From Bacteroidales bacterium (GTDB lineage: Bacteria > Bacteroidota > Bacteroidia > Bacteroidales > UBA4181), in the NCBI GenBank assembly GCA_031275285.1, contig JAISOY010000067.1, positions 1 to 40,589 of the forward strand: a DNA stretch of 40,589 nt, given 5' to 3'. A program made the position numbers and the translations under genes. Positions 9,701 to 18,346 of this stretch are shown here, one piece after another. The notes beneath the pieces are model-generated. The model made no database searches. It was not told the DNA's origin and worked only from the letters and a program-made list of their open reading frames with translations. Positions within the stretch are counted from its first letter, which is position 1; each line of letters opens with the position of its first letter.

Positions 9701-10393
9701 ATGCAAGATACCGTAGGGTTAAAAATAGGATTGTTATTTTTTATCTGTTTATTTCTTAACGGAATTTTATCTGCACAAGAATTGGTTGATACTATTGCCC
9801 AGCCACCACAAGATTCTTTATCTGTACATTTTATCCCGGAATCAGATCTATCCATCGTTTCCGACACGGAAGTTTTGGCCACAACTTATCCACTGGATTC
9901 AATAGCACAATCCAGAAAACCCATACCTGCAAAGGCCGCGATTATGTCGGCTGTGCTTCCCGGATTAGGACAGATATATAACAGAAAAGTATGGAAGGTA
10001 CCCATCGTATATGGGGCTATTGGTACTGCCACCTATTTTTTTGTGCGGTATCAGAATGACTTCCAACAATGGAGAAGGGCATACATTGATTTTAATGATG
10101 GCGATCCTTTTACTGATTATCATCAAACCTTAACATATCCTAATCCTAATTATTCTGAAGCTGAAAAAGGCCGTTATATCACCAACCAGAAAGATCGTTT
10201 CAGAAAGAACCGGGATTGGGCTATATTAGCCGTGGTCATTACTTATTTTATGAATGTAATCGATGCGAATGTAGACGCACATTTGTTTGATTACAATATT
10301 GACGATAATCTTTCGTTAAGAATACAACCATGTTTTTTGGAAAATAGTGTGAATTCAAAAAAAATTGGTGTAAATTTGTGTTTTAGATTTTAA
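9701..10393 (+). CDS. DUF5683 domain envelope protein
   Basis: 230 residues with a hydrophobic signal segment (residues about 8-25, ending LSAQ) and then the DUF5683 core (KAAIMSAVLPGLGQIYNRK, residues about 76-94), a membrane segment VYGAIGTATYFFV, and a conserved block ending with FMNVIDANVDAHLFDY. The function of DUF5683 is not known. In many Bacteroidota genomes it sits between parB and an MltD-type transglycosylase exactly as here, which points to an envelope role linked to cell division or growth, but that is inference from position. It starts 28 bases after parB and ends 12 bases before mltD, so it is probably in one operon with both. Confidence 0.85.
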   Translation: MQDTVGLKIGLLFFICLFLNGILSAQELVDTIAQPPQDSLSVHFIPESDLSIVSDTEVLATTYPLDSIAQSRKPIPAKAAIMSAVLPGLGQIYNRKVWKVPIVYGAIGTATYFFVRYQNDFQQWRRAYIDFNDGDPFTDYHQTLTYPNPNYSEAEKGRYITNQKDRFRKNRDWAILAVVITYFMNVIDANVDAHLFDYNIDDNLSLRIQPCFLENSVNSKKIGVNLCFRF

Positions 10394-10405
10394 TTCAGTC
10401 TGAAT

Positions 10406-11899
10406 ATGTTACGGAATTTAACAAAAATATTTTGGGCGCTTTTTTTAGCCTTACCAATTTCATTATCAGCCAATCAGCTTAATTCAAATGATTCTATACC
10501 GGCTGAGCTTTTTTATTCGAATTTTGACAGGAACCTGGATAGTTTAATGCAGATCTGGTATGTTCAGGAATCTATCGGAAGCGATTCCACCATCTCTGAA
10601 TTTGCTGAAGATGAGATATCTTATGCAAAAGAATTTCATGATTCGATTTATATTGAGCGGTTGAGCCGTATCCCCTCATTGGTGCATCTCACGTACAATA
10701 ATATTGTCCGGAACTATATCCATGTATATACCATAAAAAAGAGGGATAAATTGGAAGTAATGCTGGGATTAAAAGAATATTATTTTCCAATGTTCGAAGA
10801 AATCCTGGATTATTATGGGTTACCATTGGAGTTAAAATATCTGGCCGTGATCGAATCGGCACTTAATCCGCGTGCTGTTTCCCGTGTAGGAGCAACAGGA
10901 ATGTGGCAGTTTATGCTGGGTACAGGAAGGATGTACAAATTACAGGTGAATAGCTTTGTTGACGAACGAAGAGATCCATATCTTTCTACTCATGCAGCAG
11001 CTAAATTCTTAAAAGATTTGTACAGTGTGTATAATGACTGGGTGCTGGTTATTGCAGCTTATAATTGCGGACCGGGTAATGTAAATAAAGCCATCAGGCG
11101 TTCGGGAGGAAAAAGAACCTATTGGGATATTTATCCCTATCTTCCGAGAGAAACAAGAGGATATGTACCTGCTTATATCGGAGCAACTTATGCCATGAAT
11201 TATTATAAGGAACATAACCTGAACCCTAAGTTTATCGATGTTCCTCCGGTATCGGATACGATCATGATCAACAAAAACATAAACCTGGCACAGGTTTCTG
11301 AAATATTGGATATTCCCATACAATTATTACGGGATCTTAATCCCCAGTACCGTAGAGAAATATTGCCCGGTAATAATGCCCCGTGTATTCTACGTTTACC
11401 TGCTTCATATGCTACCAGGTTCATAGATATGGAAGATACTATTTGCCGGCATAAAGCTGACAAATACCTGAGTAATACGTTCAGGGCTATTGATCCGGCC
11501 GGCCGGTCTTATGTAAATACAGCAGGGAAAGACAGGGTGGTACATAAGATAAGAAATGGCGAATCTCTTGGATCTATAGCCATGAAATACGGTGTAAGTA
11601 CAGTGAGTTTAAAGGATTGGAATAATATTTCAGGTACAAAAATTATAGCAGGAAAAAATTTAATCATATATACCAATAAGGCAGCAGCTCCAAAGACAGC
11701 TTCTACATCCGAAAAACAGACAGCCCAAACCGCTCAGGCTGTTTCTGGAAATGTTTCGTATTATACCGTTAAAGATGGTGATACGCTTTGGGGAATTGCC
11801 CAGCAGTATTCCGGAATTTCTGATAAGGACATCATGCAGTGGAACAATCTGTCAAGATCCAAGATACAACCCGGGATGAAACTGAAGATAATGCAATAG
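10406..11899 (+). CDS. mltD: MltD-like membrane-bound lytic murein transglycosylase with two LysM domains
   Basis: 497 residues. Signal peptide at residues 1-22 (ends SLSA). The SLT/GH23 domain spans about 130-260 with the catalytic glutamate E150 in AVIESALNP, followed by GATGMWQFM and AAYNCGPGNVNKAI, the standard motif series. Two LysM peptidoglycan-binding modules follow at about 379-423 and 451-496 (YTVKDGDTLWGIAQQY). The enzyme cleaves the glycan between MurNAc and GlcNAc, forming 1,6-anhydroMurNAc, at the periplasmic face. It is the fourth gene of the parA-parB-DUF5683-mltD block. Family assignment is certain; the mltD symbol is by architecture. Confidence 0.92.
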   Translation: MLRNLTKIFWALFLALPISLSANQLNSNDSIPAELFYSNFDRNLDSLMQIWYVQESIGSDSTISEFAEDEISYAKEFHDSIYIERLSRIPSLVHLTYNNIVRNYIHVYTIKKRDKLEVMLGLKEYYFPMFEEILDYYGLPLELKYLAVIESALNPRAVSRVGATGMWQFMLGTGRMYKLQVNSFVDERRDPYLSTHAAAKFLKDLYSVYNDWVLVIAAYNCGPGNVNKAIRRSGGKRTYWDIYPYLPRETRGYVPAYIGATYAMNYYKEHNLNPKFIDVPPVSDTIMINKNINLAQVSEILDIPIQLLRDLNPQYRREILPGNNAPCILRLPASYATRFIDMEDTICRHKADKYLSNTFRAIDPAGRSYVNTAGKDRVVHKIRNGESLGSIAMKYGVSTVSLKDWNNISGTKIIAGKNLIIYTNKAAAPKTASTSEKQTAQTAQAVSGNVSYYTVKDGDTLWGIAQQYSGISDKDIMQWNNLSRSKIQPGMKLKIMQ

Positions 11900-11935
11900 C
11901 TATTTGTGCTTTTGCAGGTGTAAATTTTACATAGT

Positions 11936-12325
11936 ATGGAAAGTATACGTATTGAGAAAACAACAAAATCGCCATTATTTATCCTGGAGGATGGGTATAT
12001 TGGTATAGCGGGGCGTTCTATACCTCAGAATGCAAGGAAATTATATAAAGCTTGTTTTGACTGGGTGGATACTTATTCCAAGCAACCACTAAAAGAAACC
12101 AAGGTCGATTTATTTTTCGAATATATTGATACTTCTTCCATTCGTTGTGTTGTAGATATCCTGACTTCGCTTGATTCAATAAAAAGTGAAGACAATCAGA
12201 TTGTTGTAAACTGGTATTATGAATTTCAGGATGATGATTTGAAGGAATTAGGTACTTATATACAGGCATACCTAAAAATACCTTTTAATTTTATTATGGT
12301 TGAAGAAGGGAAAAATATCATGTAA
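11936..12325 (+). CDS. SiaC family (DUF1987) regulatory phosphoprotein
   Basis: 129 residues, normal for the family. Hallmarks are GYIGIAGRSIPQNARKLY (residues 20-37) and FFEYIDTSSIR (60-70). T66 in this second motif lies where Pseudomonas SiaC is phosphorylated on threonine. Known for the family: SiaC is phosphorylated by the SiaB kinase and dephosphorylated by the membrane PP2C phosphatase SiaA, and in its unphosphorylated form acts on a partner enzyme. A SpoIIE/PP2C phosphatase gene lies about 6 kb away at 18.3-19.6 kb; no SiaB-like kinase or diguanylate cyclase is in the window. The gene follows mltD by 36 bases and precedes ndk by 24. A link between SiaC and this phosphatase is inferred. 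Confidence 0.85.
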   Translation: MESIRIEKTTKSPLFILEDGYIGIAGRSIPQNARKLYKACFDWVDTYSKQPLKETKVDLFFEYIDTSSIRCVVDILTSLDSIKSEDNQIVVNWYYEFQDDDLKELGTYIQAYLKIPFNFIMVEEGKNIM

Positions 12326-12349
12326 ATCAAATATTTATTATAAATTCAA

Positions 12350-12769
12350 ATGTCAGGTAATTACACTTTTACGATCATTAAGCCGTGTGCAGTGAAAAAG
12401 GGGTACATAGGCGCAATATTAGCAGATATTCAGAAAGCCGGTTTTAAAATCATTGCCATGAAATATGTGCAAATGACCACCTCACAGGCTGAATCTTTTT
12501 ACGGAATCCATAAAGAACGTCCGTTTTTCTCCAGTCTGGTTCAATTTATGACCTCAGGCCCTGTTGTTGTTGCTATTTTACAACATGAAAATGCAGTGGA
12601 AGAATACCGTCAGCTTATTGGAGCCACTAATCCGGAAAATGCGGCTGAAGGGACTATCCGGAAAAAATATGCCCAAAGCTTACAGGAAAATGCAGTTCAT
12701 GGATCGGATAGCGATGAGAATGCCATGATAGAATCGAATTTCTTTTTCTCTCAATGTGAGCGATTTTAA
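12350..12769 (+). CDS. ndk: Nucleoside diphosphate kinase
   Basis: 139 residues, the usual length. The phosphate-accepting histidine is H117 in [12 protein letters not shown], and the ATP-site residues [16 protein letters not shown] are present. The opening reads TIIKPCAV where many homologues have KPDAV or KPDGV; the cysteine variant is, as I recall, also found in other Bacteroidota. It transfers the terminal phosphate from ATP to nucleoside diphosphates to balance NTP pools in the cytoplasm. It lies 24 bases after the SiaC-like gene and has its own downstream break before the next promoter. Confidence 0.95.
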   Translation: MSGNYTFTIIKPCAVKKGYIGAILADIQKAGFKIIAMKYVQMTTSQAESFYGIHKERPFFSSLVQFMTSGPVVVAILQHENAVEEYRQLIGATNPENAAEGTIRKKYAQSLQENAVHGSDSDENAMIESNFFFSQCERF

Positions 12770-12790
12770 GCAGAATTATTGATTGATTGC

Positions 12791-12821
12791 TTTGTATTTG
12801 TAAGAAACATCTTTATTTTTG
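12791..12821 (+). promoter_or_regulatory. Bacteroidota-type promoter
   Basis: TTTG at 12791-12794, 19 bases, then TATTTTTG at 12814-12821 matches TTTG / TAnnTTTG. It precedes the TIM-barrel gene start at 12862 by 40 bases. Confidence 0.6.
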
Positions 12822-12861
12822 TGAAATAAATTTTATACAATACTAAAATACCCTAAAAACA

Positions 12862-13740
12862 ATGGCAAATAGACGTGATTTTCTGAAACAGGCATCCATG
12901 ATGGTTGCCGGAGGATTAGTAGGTGGCAGCATCCTTTCAAGTTGTGGAGGTAGCAGTGTTTCCAAAAAGAACATCGGCTTACAGCTCTATTCTTTACGTG
13001 ATGACGTAAAGGAGCTGGACATTCAAAAAGTGCTTGAAATTGTTGCAAAAATGGGATATACCAGCCTTGAAACTGCAGGATACAATAATGGTAAAATCTA
13101 TGGTCTGGATCCGGCTGCCTTCAAAAAAATGGTGGATGATTTAGTAATGAAAGTTACCGGTGCCCATTTAGGCAGAAATTTGAGTGACAACCGTGATGCA
13201 GATATGAACTGGTGGAACGTGGCCGTAGAAGCTCATAATGCCGCAGGGATGAAATATATGATCATGCCTTCATCTCCTCTTGGCGGCGAAGGTGCTACAA
13301 TGGACAATGTAAAACGTTATGCCGAGTATTTTAACGAAATAGGTTTAATCGCTGCTGCTGCCAGCATCAAGTTCGGATATCATAACCATGATTTCGAATT
13401 TAAGAGCAAAATAGATGATGTTCCTGTTTATGATTTATTGGTGGAAAACACCAGTCCTGATCACGTGATTTTTGAAAATGATGTGTATTGGACACAAAAA
13501 GGAGGATATAATCCTGTTGATTATTTGAAAAAATATCCCAAAAGAATACAAGTTCTACATATTAAAGACGAACAAGCCATCGGAGCTAGTGGAACTATGG
13601 ATTTCAAATCTATTTACGAGCAATTCTATGCTAATGGATGGAAAGATTTCTATGTAGAAGTAGAACGTTATATCGGAACTCCCCAGGAAGATGTAAAACA
13701 AAGTTACGATTTTCTGGCTAAAGCCGAGTATGTAAAATAA
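12862..13740 (+). CDS. Sugar phosphate isomerase/epimerase (xylose isomerase-like TIM barrel) with Tat-lipoprotein signal
   Basis: 292 residues. The N-terminus MANRRDFLKQASMMVAGG is a twin-arginine signal, followed by a lipobox-like ILSSC with the cysteine at residue 28, so the protein is probably exported folded and lipid-anchored. The mature part opens KKNIGLQLYSLRDDVKELD and continues with GYTSLETAGY, FGYHNHDFEF and the metal-site run HVIFENDVYW, typical of the AP-endonuclease-2 / sugar phosphate isomerase family. Such proteins in Bacteroidota are often linked to breakdown of sugars, inositols or 3-keto-glycosides, but no sugar-use genes lie nearby, so the substrate cannot be named. It stands alone between a promoter and an intrinsic terminator. 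Confidence 0.88.
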   Translation: MANRRDFLKQASMMVAGGLVGGSILSSCGGSSVSKKNIGLQLYSLRDDVKELDIQKVLEIVAKMGYTSLETAGYNNGKIYGLDPAAFKKMVDDLVMKVTGAHLGRNLSDNRDADMNWWNVAVEAHNAAGMKYMIMPSSPLGGEGATMDNVKRYAEYFNEIGLIAAAASIKFGYHNHDFEFKSKIDDVPVYDLLVENTSPDHVIFENDVYWTQKGGYNPVDYLKKYPKRIQVLHIKDEQAIGASGTMDFKSIYEQFYANGWKDFYVEVERYIGTPQEDVKQSYDFLAKAEYVK

Positions 13741-13765
13741 TCTTGAATAGATCATTTTTATAAAG

Positions 13766-13790
13766 AGCAGACTTATTGTCTGCTTTTTTT
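13766..13790 (+). terminator. Intrinsic terminator after the TIM-barrel gene
   Basis: AGCAGAC (13766-13772), loop TTATT, GTCTGCT (13778-13784), running into seven T. A perfect 7-bp stem with a T tract, 25 bases after the stop. Confidence 0.9.
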
Positions 13791-13846
13791 GTATGAAGTT
13801 TAGTTATTTGAAAATAACTATATTTGGATATATTATAAAACGCAAG

Positions 13847-13880
13847 TTGTATATACAAGTCGATTTTTTCACTAACTTTG
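13847..13880 (+). promoter_or_regulatory. Putative promoter of lpdA
   Basis: TAACTTTG at 13873-13880 is a full TAnnTTTG box, with TTG at 13847-13849 at a slightly long spacing of 23 bases. The lpdA ATG is 46 bases downstream. Confidence 0.5.
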
Positions 13881-13926
13881 GACATTATTATCTGTAATAA
13901 AAATAACATTAATCAAATATAAATAA

Positions 13927-15318
13927 ATGAATTACGATTTAGTTGTTGTCGGCAGTGGCCCGGGAGGATATGTTGCTGCTATCAGGGCAGCCCAATTGGG
14001 AATGAAAACAGCTGTTATTGAACGGGAGCATTTAGGTGGGATTTGTCTCAATTGGGGTTGTATACCCACCAAGTCCCTTTTAAAAAGTGCGCAGGTATAC
14101 CGTTATTTTACCCATGCGACCGATTATGGTATCTCCTTAGAAGGTGCAGCCAAGCCTGATTATCCGGCAATAGTAAGCCGTAGTCGTGGTATAGCCGAAG
14201 GAATGAGCAAAGGGGTGCAATTTTTGTTGAAGAAAAATAAAGTAGATGTTATCTGGGGAACCGGGAAGCTATCAGGAAATAATACTGTTCAGGTAACGGA
14301 TACTGATGGGAAAGCATCATCCATTGAAGCTAAAAATATTATACTTGCAACCGGAGCCCGGTCCAGGGTGCTGCCTAACCTTCCACAAGACGGGGTAAAA
14401 GTAATTGGCTACCGCCAGGCATTAGCGCTTCCTCAGCAGCCTAGAACCATGCTGGTTGTGGGATCAGGAGCTATTGGAAGTGAATTGGCCTTTTTCTATC
14501 AATCCATAGGAACTCAGGTTACCTTAGTAGAATTTATGTCACAGATTGTGCCTCTTGAAGATGAAGAAGTGGCCAAACAACTGGAACGGTCCTTCAAAAA
14601 GGCAGGAATGAAAGTAATGACCGCATCAACGGTTGAATCTGTTGATACCTCAGGCGAGGGTTGTAAAGTAAATATCAAAACATCAAAAGGAGAAGAAACA
14701 TATGAGGTAGACATTGTATTATCTGCTGTTGGCATCACTGCCAATATAGAGAATATAGGCCTGGAAGAATTGAAAATTGAAACGGAAAAAGGCCGCATAA
14801 AGGTAGATGATTTTTACCAGACCAATATTCCCGGAATATTTGCCATCGGGGATATTATTGCCACTCCGGCATTGGCCCATGTCGCATCTGCGGAGGCTAT
14901 TACATGTGTCGAGCATATTGCAGGCCTTAATCCTGATCCGGTCAATTATAAAAACATTCCTGGTTGTACCTATACCGCTCCGGAGGTCGCTTCTGTAGGG
15001 ATGACAGAAAAAGCGGCCATTGAAGCCGGATATAAAATCAAAATTGGTAAGTTTCCTTATACGGCATCAGGAAAGGCAGCATCATCAGGGTCAAAAGAAG
15101 GTTTTGTTAAATTGATCTTCGATGAAGAATATAATGAATTATTGGGGGCTCATATGATCGGGGAAAATGTAACTGAAATGCTTGCAGAGATTGTGGTTGC
15201 CCGTAATCTTGAAGTAACCGGGCATGAACTGATCAAATCCATTCATCCTCACCCGACAATGTCCGAAGCCATAATGGAAGCCGCTTCTGCTGCTTATGGG
15301 GAAGCCATCCACATTTAA
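13927..15318 (+). CDS. lpdA: Dihydrolipoyl dehydrogenase (E3)
   Basis: 463 residues, full family length. FAD-binding GxGxxG (VVGSGPGGYVAA, residues 7-18), redox disulfide GGICLNWGCIPTK with C40 and C45, NAD-binding VVGSGAIGSELAFFY, second FAD motif GIFAIGDI, and the dimer-interface catalytic pair H442/E447 in HPHPTMSEA are all present. It reoxidises dihydrolipoamide of 2-oxoacid dehydrogenase complexes or the glycine cleavage system, making NADH. No E1, E2 or gcv genes are adjacent, so which complex it serves cannot be read from context. It has its own promoter-like box and a strong terminator, so it seems to be a single-gene unit. Confidence 0.96.
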   Translation: MNYDLVVVGSGPGGYVAAIRAAQLGMKTAVIEREHLGGICLNWGCIPTKSLLKSAQVYRYFTHATDYGISLEGAAKPDYPAIVSRSRGIAEGMSKGVQFLLKKNKVDVIWGTGKLSGNNTVQVTDTDGKASSIEAKNIILATGARSRVLPNLPQDGVKVIGYRQALALPQQPRTMLVVGSGAIGSELAFFYQSIGTQVTLVEFMSQIVPLEDEEVAKQLERSFKKAGMKVMTASTVESVDTSGEGCKVNIKTSKGEETYEVDIVLSAVGITANIENIGLEELKIETEKGRIKVDDFYQTNIPGIFAIGDIIATPALAHVASAEAITCVEHIAGLNPDPVNYKNIPGCTYTAPEVASVGMTEKAAIEAGYKIKIGKFPYTASGKAASSGSKEGFVKLIFDEEYNELLGAHMIGENVTEMLAEIVVARNLEVTGHELIKSIHPHPTMSEAIMEAASAAYGEAIHI

Positions 15319-15343
15319 CTATTCTTGTAGGAGCAATAATATC

Positions 15344-15385
15344 AATATTCCGGCTGTGAATTCATTTCCTCCCGGAATATTTTTT
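15344..15385 (+). terminator. Intrinsic terminator of lpdA
   Basis: AATATTCCGG (15344-15353) pairs perfectly with CCGGAATATT (15372-15381) over an 18-base loop and runs into a TTTTTT tract ending at 15385. It is 26 bases after the lpdA stop. Confidence 0.88.
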
Positions 15386-15447
15386 GTATGTTTGTAGACA
15401 TGATATCTTGATTTGACAAGTTTTGAACCATCTTAATCGGTTAGAGT

Positions 15448-16011
15448 ATGAAAATAAAGTATTTATTTGTCATTTTTTTATTTTGCATTAATTTTCTTCT
15501 TCCCGGCAATGCTCATGGACAGACATTTCGGGAACGATTGTTTTTTGGTGGAAATCTAGGCCTTTCAATTGGAAGTTATACGGATATTGAAGTATCTCCT
15601 ATAGTCGGATATTATATTACACCGCGGTGGGCTGCCGGGTTAGGTGCAATATATGAATATTTGAATATAAAAAGCTATTACTTTAATGAACGTTTTGAAA
15701 CACATATTTTTGGAGGAAGATTGTTCACTAATTATGTTATTGTAAATAATGTAAATGATTGGATACCATTAGGATTAAACTTTAGGATATTGGTACATGC
15801 AGAATATGAAGCATTGAGTTATGAAAAGAGATTTTTTGAATATGGAGCGGAAGGACGGAAGTTATTGAATAATTTCCTGGTAGGAGGGGGATTCCGTTTT
15901 CCAATGGGTACCCGTTCGAGTATGAACTTAACCTTATTATGGAATCTGAATTCCGATTTATATGATATATATGGAGACGGACCAATCATTCGTATCGGAT
16001 TCAATTTTTAA
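15448..16011 (+). CDS. Small outer-membrane beta-barrel protein, unknown function
   Basis: 187 residues with a clear signal peptide (residues 1-25, ending NAHGQ). The mature part alternates aromatic and polar residues in short strands split by glycine turns (FFGGNLGLSIGSYTDIEVSP, WAAGLGAIYEY, FLVGGGFRFPMG) and ends IRIGFNF, a C-terminal aromatic typical of outer-membrane barrels. It resembles the small porin-like families common in Bacteroidota. I cannot name a specific family. The next gene is another small barrel of different sequence, 96 bases downstream. Confidence 0.75.
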   Translation: MKIKYLFVIFLFCINFLLPGNAHGQTFRERLFFGGNLGLSIGSYTDIEVSPIVGYYITPRWAAGLGAIYEYLNIKSYYFNERFETHIFGGRLFTNYVIVNNVNDWIPLGLNFRILVHAEYEALSYEKRFFEYGAEGRKLLNNFLVGGGFRFPMGTRSSMNLTLLWNLNSDLYDIYGDGPIIRIGFNF

Positions 16012-16107
16012 AATTTACACTTTTTGTGCAATAGGTTGTTGAAACTATTTTACGGATTTAACGTATATTCATTTAATAAATGATTGTTTCGAGTAAACCT
16101 GTAGGTA

Positions 16108-16764
16108 GTGAAAAAAATCACATTGAGCATTGTTATTGTATTTTGTTTCTTCTTGTGTTCAGAAAATGACGCTTATGGAAGGAAACGCAGGCGGAATGAA
16201 CAGACTTCATGTGCTATTCAAAGAGGGAAGTATACACAAGCCGATCTTGTTGTAATTAATTACGGTTTAAAGATTGGGGAGAATTTAACTACCATTAGAA
16301 ATACGGATGATTCTGGTTTGAGTATCATAACAGGAATACAGGCAGGTGCTGTAGTCCAGGTTGTCTGGCCTAAAGGATTTGTTTTTCAGCCGGAAGTATT
16401 GTATTCAAAAAAAGGATGTATTTTTCGTAAAAGCAGTCTGGAATATAAAATTGATTATGTAGAAGTTCCGCTTAATTTTATGTATCGCCTGCATATGGCA
16501 GATGTAAAACCTTTTGTAATAGCAGGCCCATATGGAGCATATGCCATCAGAAAATATACCAAGAATGAAGCCGTAAAAAAAGATGATGATATGTATGTCT
16601 CTCAGATAAAGGATTGGGATTACGGTATTTCTGCCGGTGCCGGATTTGATGTCTGGAAAATACAGCTATCATTCAAATACAACTGGTCTTTGGATAATAT
16701 CATCAAAGACGATAAAAAATCCCGGAACAATACACTATCCCTTTCTGTGGGACTCCTATTCTAA
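16108..16764 (+). CDS. Porin family outer-membrane beta-barrel protein (PorT/OMP_b-brl_2-like)
   Basis: 218 residues from a GTG at 16108 (MKKITLSIVIVFCFFLC). Signal peptide to about residue 23. The body has the pattern of the Bacteroidota outer-membrane barrel domain: an early strand VVINYGLKIGENLTTI, then VVWPKGFVFQPEVLYSKKG, IDYVEVPLNFMYRLHM, VKPFVIAGPYGAYAI and DYGISAGAGFDVWKIQLSF, ending in LSLSVGLLF. The motif series (FQPEVLYS, Y..VPL, PF...GPY, G...G.GFD) is characteristic of PF13568-type proteins. Function unknown. It converges on the ammonia-lyase gene with only eight bases between the two stops. Confidence 0.85.
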   Translation: MKKITLSIVIVFCFFLCSENDAYGRKRRRNEQTSCAIQRGKYTQADLVVINYGLKIGENLTTIRNTDDSGLSIITGIQAGAVVQVVWPKGFVFQPEVLYSKKGCIFRKSSLEYKIDYVEVPLNFMYRLHMADVKPFVIAGPYGAYAIRKYTKNEAVKKDDDMYVSQIKDWDYGISAGAGFDVWKIQLSFKYNWSLDNIIKDDKKSRNNTLSLSVGLLF

Positions 16765-16772
16765 TACCTTTA

Positions 16773-18332
16773 TTATAACCGCGTATTCTTTAGAAAATCA
16801 GTCAGGCTCTTTATTCCCGGATATTTAGGGGTATCTTCTACAAATGCAGGTGAAACTTCCTTTAGCCGGGAGATGATATCCCGTGAAAAAGGAGACAATT
16901 GTGATTCGATATCCAGATATGTCACAGCCTGTATAATTGCCATAATTTCAATAGCCAATACCTGAAAAGCATTCTCAATGACCGTACGCGCCATGACAGC
17001 AGCATTGGTTCCCATACTGACTATATCTTGATTATCGTTGTTATTGGGAATGCTATGAATATACATAGGATTTGATAATGTCTGGCATTCTGCTGTGGTA
17101 GATGTGGCCGTAAACTGAACCGCCTGCATGCCGTAGTTCAATCCTGGTTTCCCAAGATTGAGGAAGGGAGGTAGTAAATTGTTGATCCGGTCATGCATCA
17201 GATAATTCAATTGTCTTTCAGCCAGCATGGTAAGCTTTGTAATAGCGATTTTAAGTTTATCCATTTCAAAAGCGACATAATCACCATGGAAATTTCCTCC
17301 ATGATACACATTCTGATGCTTCACATCAATAACGGGATTATCATTTGCCGAATTCAATTCCGAAACCAGTACTGCGGAAATATTCTGTAAGGTATCATAT
17401 ACCGGTCCCAAGATTTGTGGAACACAACGCAGGGAATAATATTCCTGGACTTTATCTGTAAAAACGTCCTGTAATTCTTTTCCATGATAGAAATACTCAT
17501 CCCGCTTTCGTAAACGCTTACTTTCTTGCGTCATTTGCCGCATTTTCCCGGCAACAACTTTCTGTCCTTCATGATCTTTTGCATGGTTTAGCTCAGAGGA
17601 GAAATGGTCATCAAACGAACCGACAATTTCACATATTACAGATGAAGCCCAGAGAGACCAATCCAATACTTTTTGAGCATTAAATAGATTGACAATACCT
17701 ATACCTGTCATTACCGATGTACCATTGATCAATGACAATCCTTCCCGGATATGCATTTTTACAGGTTCTAATCCTTGCCGGGAAAAAGCTTCTCCGGTAG
17801 GCATTATTTTTCCCTCGAACAATACTTCTCCTTCGCCGATAAGGGATAATGCCAGATGTGCCAGTTGCACCAAATCACCGCTTGCTCCGACTCCACCGTG
17901 TTCATAGATTACAGGGTAAATATCCCGGTTTACCATTTCGGTCAGTAATTCAATTACAGATGGGTGTATACCCGAATAGGCCCGAAGAAATGAAGCTACC
18001 CGTGCCAGCATTGCAGCCTTAATATCAATAGCTGGTAATATTTTTCCTGTTCCTGAAGAATGACTACGGATTAAGTTATACTGTAATTGGTGTAGATGCT
18101 GATCATCCACCCGGTATTGAGCCATTGGTCCGAATCCTGTATTGATCCCATATATCACCTTATCACGGGCGAAATCTTTTAAAAAAGAATAACAGTCATG
18201 TACGTTTTTCATGGAGGTTGGATCTATCGTCACTTTTTCCCCATCGAATAGCAGCCTATTCATATCAGAAAGAGTGATCGATCCGGATCTTAGAATAATC
18301 ATAAAATTTGTTTTTTGTGTAAGCCTGTTCAT
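16773..18332 (-). CDS. Aromatic amino acid ammonia-lyase (HAL/PAL/TAL family; probably tyrosine-type rather than HutH)
   Basis: 519 residues from ATG 18332; an in-frame ATG at 18302 (residue 11) is also plausible. The MIO cofactor triad A150-S151-G152 lies in GGVGASGDLVQLAHL, with the catalytic tyrosine Y61 in YGINTGFGPMAQYR. The family removes ammonia from His, Phe or Tyr. The variant blocks QLQYNLIRSHSSGTG, GGVGASGDLVQLAHL and NPMYIHSIPNNNDNQDIVSM match, as I recall them, the Flavobacterium johnsoniae tyrosine ammonia-lyase and differ from classical HutH (GSVGASGDLAPLAH). No hutU, hutI or ftcD is nearby. It is the last gene of a five-gene minus-strand run, 14 bases after the phosphatase gene. 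If it is a TAL, its product is 4-coumarate, a precursor of aryl-polyene/flexirubin pigments in this phylum. The class is certain; the substrate is inferred. Confidence 0.9.
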   Translation of the reverse strand: MNRLTQKTNFMIILRSGSITLSDMNRLLFDGEKVTIDPTSMKNVHDCYSFLKDFARDKVIYGINTGFGPMAQYRVDDQHLHQLQYNLIRSHSSGTGKILPAIDIKAAMLARVASFLRAYSGIHPSVIELLTEMVNRDIYPVIYEHGGVGASGDLVQLAHLALSLIGEGEVLFEGKIMPTGEAFSRQGLEPVKMHIREGLSLINGTSVMTGIGIVNLFNAQKVLDWSLWASSVICEIVGSFDDHFSSELNHAKDHEGQKVVAGKMRQMTQESKRLRKRDEYFYHGKELQDVFTDKVQEYYSLRCVPQILGPVYDTLQNISAVLVSELNSANDNPVIDVKHQNVYHGGNFHGDYVAFEMDKLKIAITKLTMLAERQLNYLMHDRINNLLPPFLNLGKPGLNYGMQAVQFTATSTTAECQTLSNPMYIHSIPNNNDNQDIVSMGTNAAVMARTVIENAFQVLAIEIMAIIQAVTYLDIESQLSPFSRDIISRLKEVSPAFVEDTPKYPGIKSLTDFLKNTRL

Positions 18333-18339
18333 TCAGGCT
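18322..18339 (-). promoter_or_regulatory. Hairpin around the ammonia-lyase start codon
   Basis: On the minus strand AGCCTG (18339-18334), loop AATGAA and CAGGCT (18327-18322) form a perfect 6-bp stem whose loop holds the ATG at 18332-18330. It could limit initiation there, or point to the ATG at 18302 as the true start. No T tract follows, so it is not a normal terminator. Confidence 0.35.
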
Positions 18340-18346
18340 AAAAATG

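Noticed and set aside
12350..12769. Damaged Ndk because of KPCAV in place of KPDAV
   Set aside because: The catalytic His and ATP-site residues are intact, and the cysteine variant is, as I recall, found in other Bacteroidota.
13718..13909. Minus-strand 63-residue open frame
   Set aside because: It runs through the intrinsic terminator and promoter between two genes and has low-complexity AT-rich content.
16773..18332. Histidine utilisation operon
   Set aside because: Only a lyase-family gene is present; hutU, hutI and ftcD are absent and the active-site blocks favour a TAL-type enzyme.
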